Shown piece by piece: positions 56,991 to 60,000 of a stretch of 60,000 bases of DNA. Under the pieces are notes generated by a model. It had not been told where the DNA came from. It did no database searches and saw only the letters and a list, made by a program, of their open reading frames with translations. The first letter of the stretch is position 1. Every line of letters starts with the position of its first letter. Origin of the DNA: Polytrichum commune (Eukaryota > Streptophyta > Polytrichopsida > Polytrichales > Polytrichaceae); NCBI GenBank assembly GCA_950295325.1, contig OX485805.1, positions 808,501 through 868,500 on the forward strand, written 5' to 3'. Made by a program: the position numbers and the translations under genes.

Positions 56991-57151
56991 CACTGCAGTG
57001 AAATTCGGTGAGATGTACTGGACTCACAGATGTAACATTTGAGTGAAAACCCGGAATAGTGGATAGTAGAAAAATATCATCGACAGTAGGTACTTATCAT
57101 CGCCCCCGACACAAGTTGAATGCAGGAAGGTGGGTGACGTCGACGAGGTAT

Positions 57152-57903
57152 GGGGGCCATTCACGGTTGGGGTACTACTTTTGGCCGTCTAACGGAAAAC
57201 GGACTTTTTTGGATAACTTCACATGCTTGGTATGCTTAGATTTGTATTGTGAAGCATATTTTGGATCATACCTACATTTCATACTCCATATCGAGTACAC
57301 TGACAAAGTTAATTTAGAAGGAATAGGGTCATCTAAGATATCCTTTTGATTCCTTAAAGGACATTCAGGAGTGTTGTCTATATTGTTCACCTTAGGATCA
57401 AGGAATGAAAAGGACAACAAGAATCAATCGAAATGATCCCAAATTTTTTCCTCACACTCATCGTTCAAGTGTGTACCAATAGAACCAAATATGTATTGAA
57501 TAGCAATTGCCCAACTTTACATGTGGCACCAAACATGTCCAAATATACATATACTCACGGCCACACGTAAAAGGAACGTCTAGTATTAGAATTGGACAAA
57601 AAAAATTATATGAATGAACACATGACACTTTTACCAAGGTACCAAGATACATAACAAGAAATAATTGACCACCAATGCACACCTAAATAGCAAAAAAATG
57701 CCACTGATGTGGCCTAGGGTTTAGGGTTTAGGGTGATTATTAAATAAATAATAAAAATCTTTCTTGATAAAGCTTATGAACTATCTACTTATTTATGTAA
57801 AATTTATTGATCAAATAATAGTAAATCATGATAAAAACTAAGATCAATGCGACAAAGTCCTTAAGTCCTTTGTCCCAAGAGTACCCCAACCATGAATGGC
57901 CCC
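57152..57903. mobile_element. MITE-like element with about 24 bp inverted ends
   Basis: GGGGGCCATTCACGGTTGGG at the left pairs with the reverse complement of the right end (AGTACCCCAACCATGAATGG then CCCC). Both sides are flanked by TAT (57,149-57,151 and 57,904-57,906). Terminal G-run length differs by one, leaving the exact border open. The element contains the telomere-like tract at 57,714. Confidence 0.6.
57714..57733. repeat. Short TTTAGGG telomere-like tract
   Basis: Nearly three tandem units of the plant-type telomere heptamer in a non-terminal location. Too short to mark an old chromosome end with confidence, but consistent with plant origin. Confidence 0.7.
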
Positions 57904-57906
57904 TAT

Positions 57907-58443
57907 GGCCAATGTCGCTGTGTTCGTAAGGCGACATTCCACCCCCCCCCCCCTCCCGCACTAGTGATATATGGACCACAACAACATGGTCTAATGTTTG
58001 GGTCGTCCTACCTAAACCATCTTGATATGAGTTCTTAATTGGGTTCTTGATATGAACACCCGCTCAAAGTATTTGCATCTTACAACATTCTTCAATATTT
58101 GTGTGGTTTTATCCATGTTCTTACATTTATAACTATCTCAAAATGCCGAAAAAGTCCCAAATTAACGAATATAGTGATGAATGTTTCAACTAAAACTGAA
58201 TGAAACCACTAAATCACAACTAACGATGGGGGAGGCAGAATTTTGTAAGAACCTGGACATGGAATGGCTTCCCAATCTAATGCCCCAAGTGATACCTCAA
58301 GTGATACCTCAAATGAACTAGGTACTTGAAACCCTGTTTCAACTAAAATTGAATTGAATTATTAAGTCCAAACTGAAGATGGAGTAAACAAACTTTATAA
58401 GTTTTTTGGAGATGGGAAGGCTTTCAAAAATTTGATTTGATTA
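57907..58443. other. Spacer downstream of the right-edge gene
   Basis: AT-rich sequence with a homopolymeric C run near 57,942-57,951 and a short direct repeat (AGTGATACCTCAA, twice at about 58,288-58,315). This is the 3' side of the - strand gene that follows. No ORF is supported. Confidence 0.4.
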
Positions 58444-60000
58444 TCAAGTGAAAAACAATCTCTGCGATGTTTTGAATTCACAGACAACAAAGTTGCGGGT
58501 CTTCACCCCGTGAACAATCTCCGCAAAACTGGAACACATGGCATTGTTTCCATCCAGTTCCTTAATTGGCGAGAACTTGAACTTGTTGCAGTAATCACAC
58601 ACCTGCAAGAAGTAGGCCATGTCTTCAATGGCCCAGTCCTTCACTTTGATATTGTGCTGCATAAAGTACACTGAAGAACTCCATTGCTCAGACAACACCG
58701 GTTCTACTTTTGCTGAATATTGAACGCCATCCATTTCAAACGGGATGCTCTGCGCGCGCCCCTTCGAACCTTCTTTCCTTGGCACTTCAATTGTGCTGAG
58801 AATTGGGTCAAGGGTAGTCGCCTTGCGCTTGTCGAATTTGATGTGTGTGACAAGCAAGACCTGCTTCACCACTTTGGAAGATGCCTCTTGGGTTACAAAG
58901 TTACCGCACTTGAACTGCGTCGAGATCGTTGCCATGAATGTGAACAGGAACACTCACGTCTCCCTGTTGGAAAATTGCAAGATGACCCACTTCACAGACC
59001 TCGATATCCAGTACTGAACAAACCTCCAGATCTTGTTCGCCCAATACGAGAATAAATCCATCAGAACGATGAATATGCTGAAAATAATGGACCAGAAATT
59101 GAAATTGCGTGCTTGCAAAATCAAAGGCCAGATCGATGCAAACCTCATGAAGTTCTGATTGAGAATCTCCCTGGCACTGTAATCAAAGAAACAAATGGTC
59201 TGTGGTGATATGTCGTAGCCTTTTCCAGAGAGCACATGACTCATGGTGTCCTCAAAGCTCAATCTTCGGATCAAATGTACCTTGGGCCACAACAAGTCAT
59301 CGTCTCTTCCAAACTGCACCTGACGAGTTCGACTTGTGTACATTGTGTATAACAACTTCATGTGCTGTGCTCGTTGTCTGGTAGTCAAGCATGTATAAGG
59401 GGGCTGAAGATCTGTGAATGAAACCTCGACGTTATAGTCGCCAACAGCAACGATGGTCATGGCCTCGGTAGGCGAGTTCAAGGCGCCTCTCTCTGAATCA
59501 GGGAGAGCATTTTTGTCCACAGAAACCTCGTCGTTGTAGTCGCCAACATCAACGATGGTCACGGCCTCGGTAGGCGAGTTCAAGGTGCCTCTCTCTGAGT
59601 CAGGGAGAGCGTCTTTGTCCAGAGAAATCTCGCCGTTCAAGGCGCCTCTCTCTGAGTCAGGGAGAGCGTCTTTGTCCACAGAAACCTCGACGTTGTAGTC
59701 GCCAACAGCACCGATGGTCATGGCCTTGGTAGGCGAGTTCAAGGCGTCTTTGTCAGGGAGAGCGTCTTCTTTGTCAGGGAGAGCATCTTTGTCCACATCT
59801 AGGTCATCTCGCATCAAGATGAGCTCTCGCGTCTTGTACCAAGAATCGAATCCGTGCCAAGAAGATGACACGGTCACGTAGGGGAGCCGGAAAAACTTGG
59901 CGGTGCGAACGAACTGCCAGATAGAATAGGCCATCTGAAACCAGAGAAGAAAGCTCTGCAGGGAATTGAACTTCGCAATGGCATCGGGTCTGAGGAAGCT
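58444..60000 (-). CDS. Unrecognised membrane protein with internal repeats; partial
   Basis: A frame open at the right window edge runs down to a TGA at 58,956-58,954, and the same frame then continues to a stop at 58,444. Either the TGA is a disabling mutation or it lies in a short intron: GTGAGT overlaps it and looks like a donor, but no acceptor in phase was found. The N-terminal part includes a run of acidic repeats (KDALPDSERGALNSPTEAM type), then a globular stretch, then a hydrophobic segment (NFWSIIFSIFIVLMDLFSYW) likely to span a membrane. The downstream part is soluble and Lys-rich. TGGTTTCAG before the ATG at 59,934 may be an intron acceptor, although the frame also stays open upstream of it. 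I recognise no family. Confidence 0.5.
59430..59735 (-). repeat. In-frame minisatellite of about 102 bp units
   Basis: About three and a half units (two full, one shortened, one more) share GTCGCCAACA, GGTAGGCGAGTTCAAGG, CTCTCTCTGA and TTTGTCCACAGAAAC. The period is a multiple of three, so copy number can change without a frameshift. It encodes the acidic repeats of the right-edge protein. Confidence 0.85.

Noticed and set aside
58954-58956. In-frame TGA as a possible selenocysteine codon
   Set aside because: No sign of a selenoprotein family or downstream SECIS-like element; mutation or an unrecognised intron is simpler.

Overview
The window reads as nuclear DNA of a green plant of the streptophyte line, most likely a seed-free lineage with a repeat-rich genome. 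The reasons are intron-rich genes with GT-AG borders, a plant-type CAP-G condensin subunit, a LORELEI-like (LLG) cysteine-rich secreted protein known from plants, a short TTTAGGG-type telomere-like tract, and abundant plant-style MITEs and SINEs. The species cannot be named from sequence alone.

Layout. Positions 1-6,270 hold repeats, a hairpin-dense tract and a Tourist-type MITE. A TATA box near 6,276 lies upstream of a two-exon GMC flavoprotein oxidoreductase gene (7,507-9,745, + strand). A two-exon LLG-like gene follows on the - strand (12,698-10,864) inside locally duplicated DNA. Positions 13-19.7 kb are TE-derived and include a 3 kb PIF/Harbinger element (16,667-19,711) that ends about 1.6 kb upstream of the CAP-G start codon. 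The condensin gene occupies 21,314-30,080 on the + strand; I could phase 17 exons into one 1,239-residue reading frame. Positions 32-47 kb contain two long diverged copies of an unidentified repeat (about 6.6 and 4.4 kb), riddled with MITEs and SINEs, with an 848 bp foldback element between them. Positions 48.2-56.8 kb are an old LINE retrotransposon on the - strand. The right edge holds a partial gene for an unrecognised membrane protein with an in-frame minisatellite.

The most notable item is the LINE. Between its RNA-binding ORF1 and its endonuclease/reverse transcriptase it carries an ORF with two 2A-like ribosome-skipping motifs and two N-terminal hydrophobic segments. It ends in an uncharacterised C-terminal domain, and its RT catalytic motif is split by a 409 bp hAT-like MITE. 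The duplicated segments act as natural empty sites, showing directly that several of the small elements are insertions. The three host genes have unrelated functions (redox metabolism, cell-surface signalling, chromosome condensation) and are not an operon-like unit.
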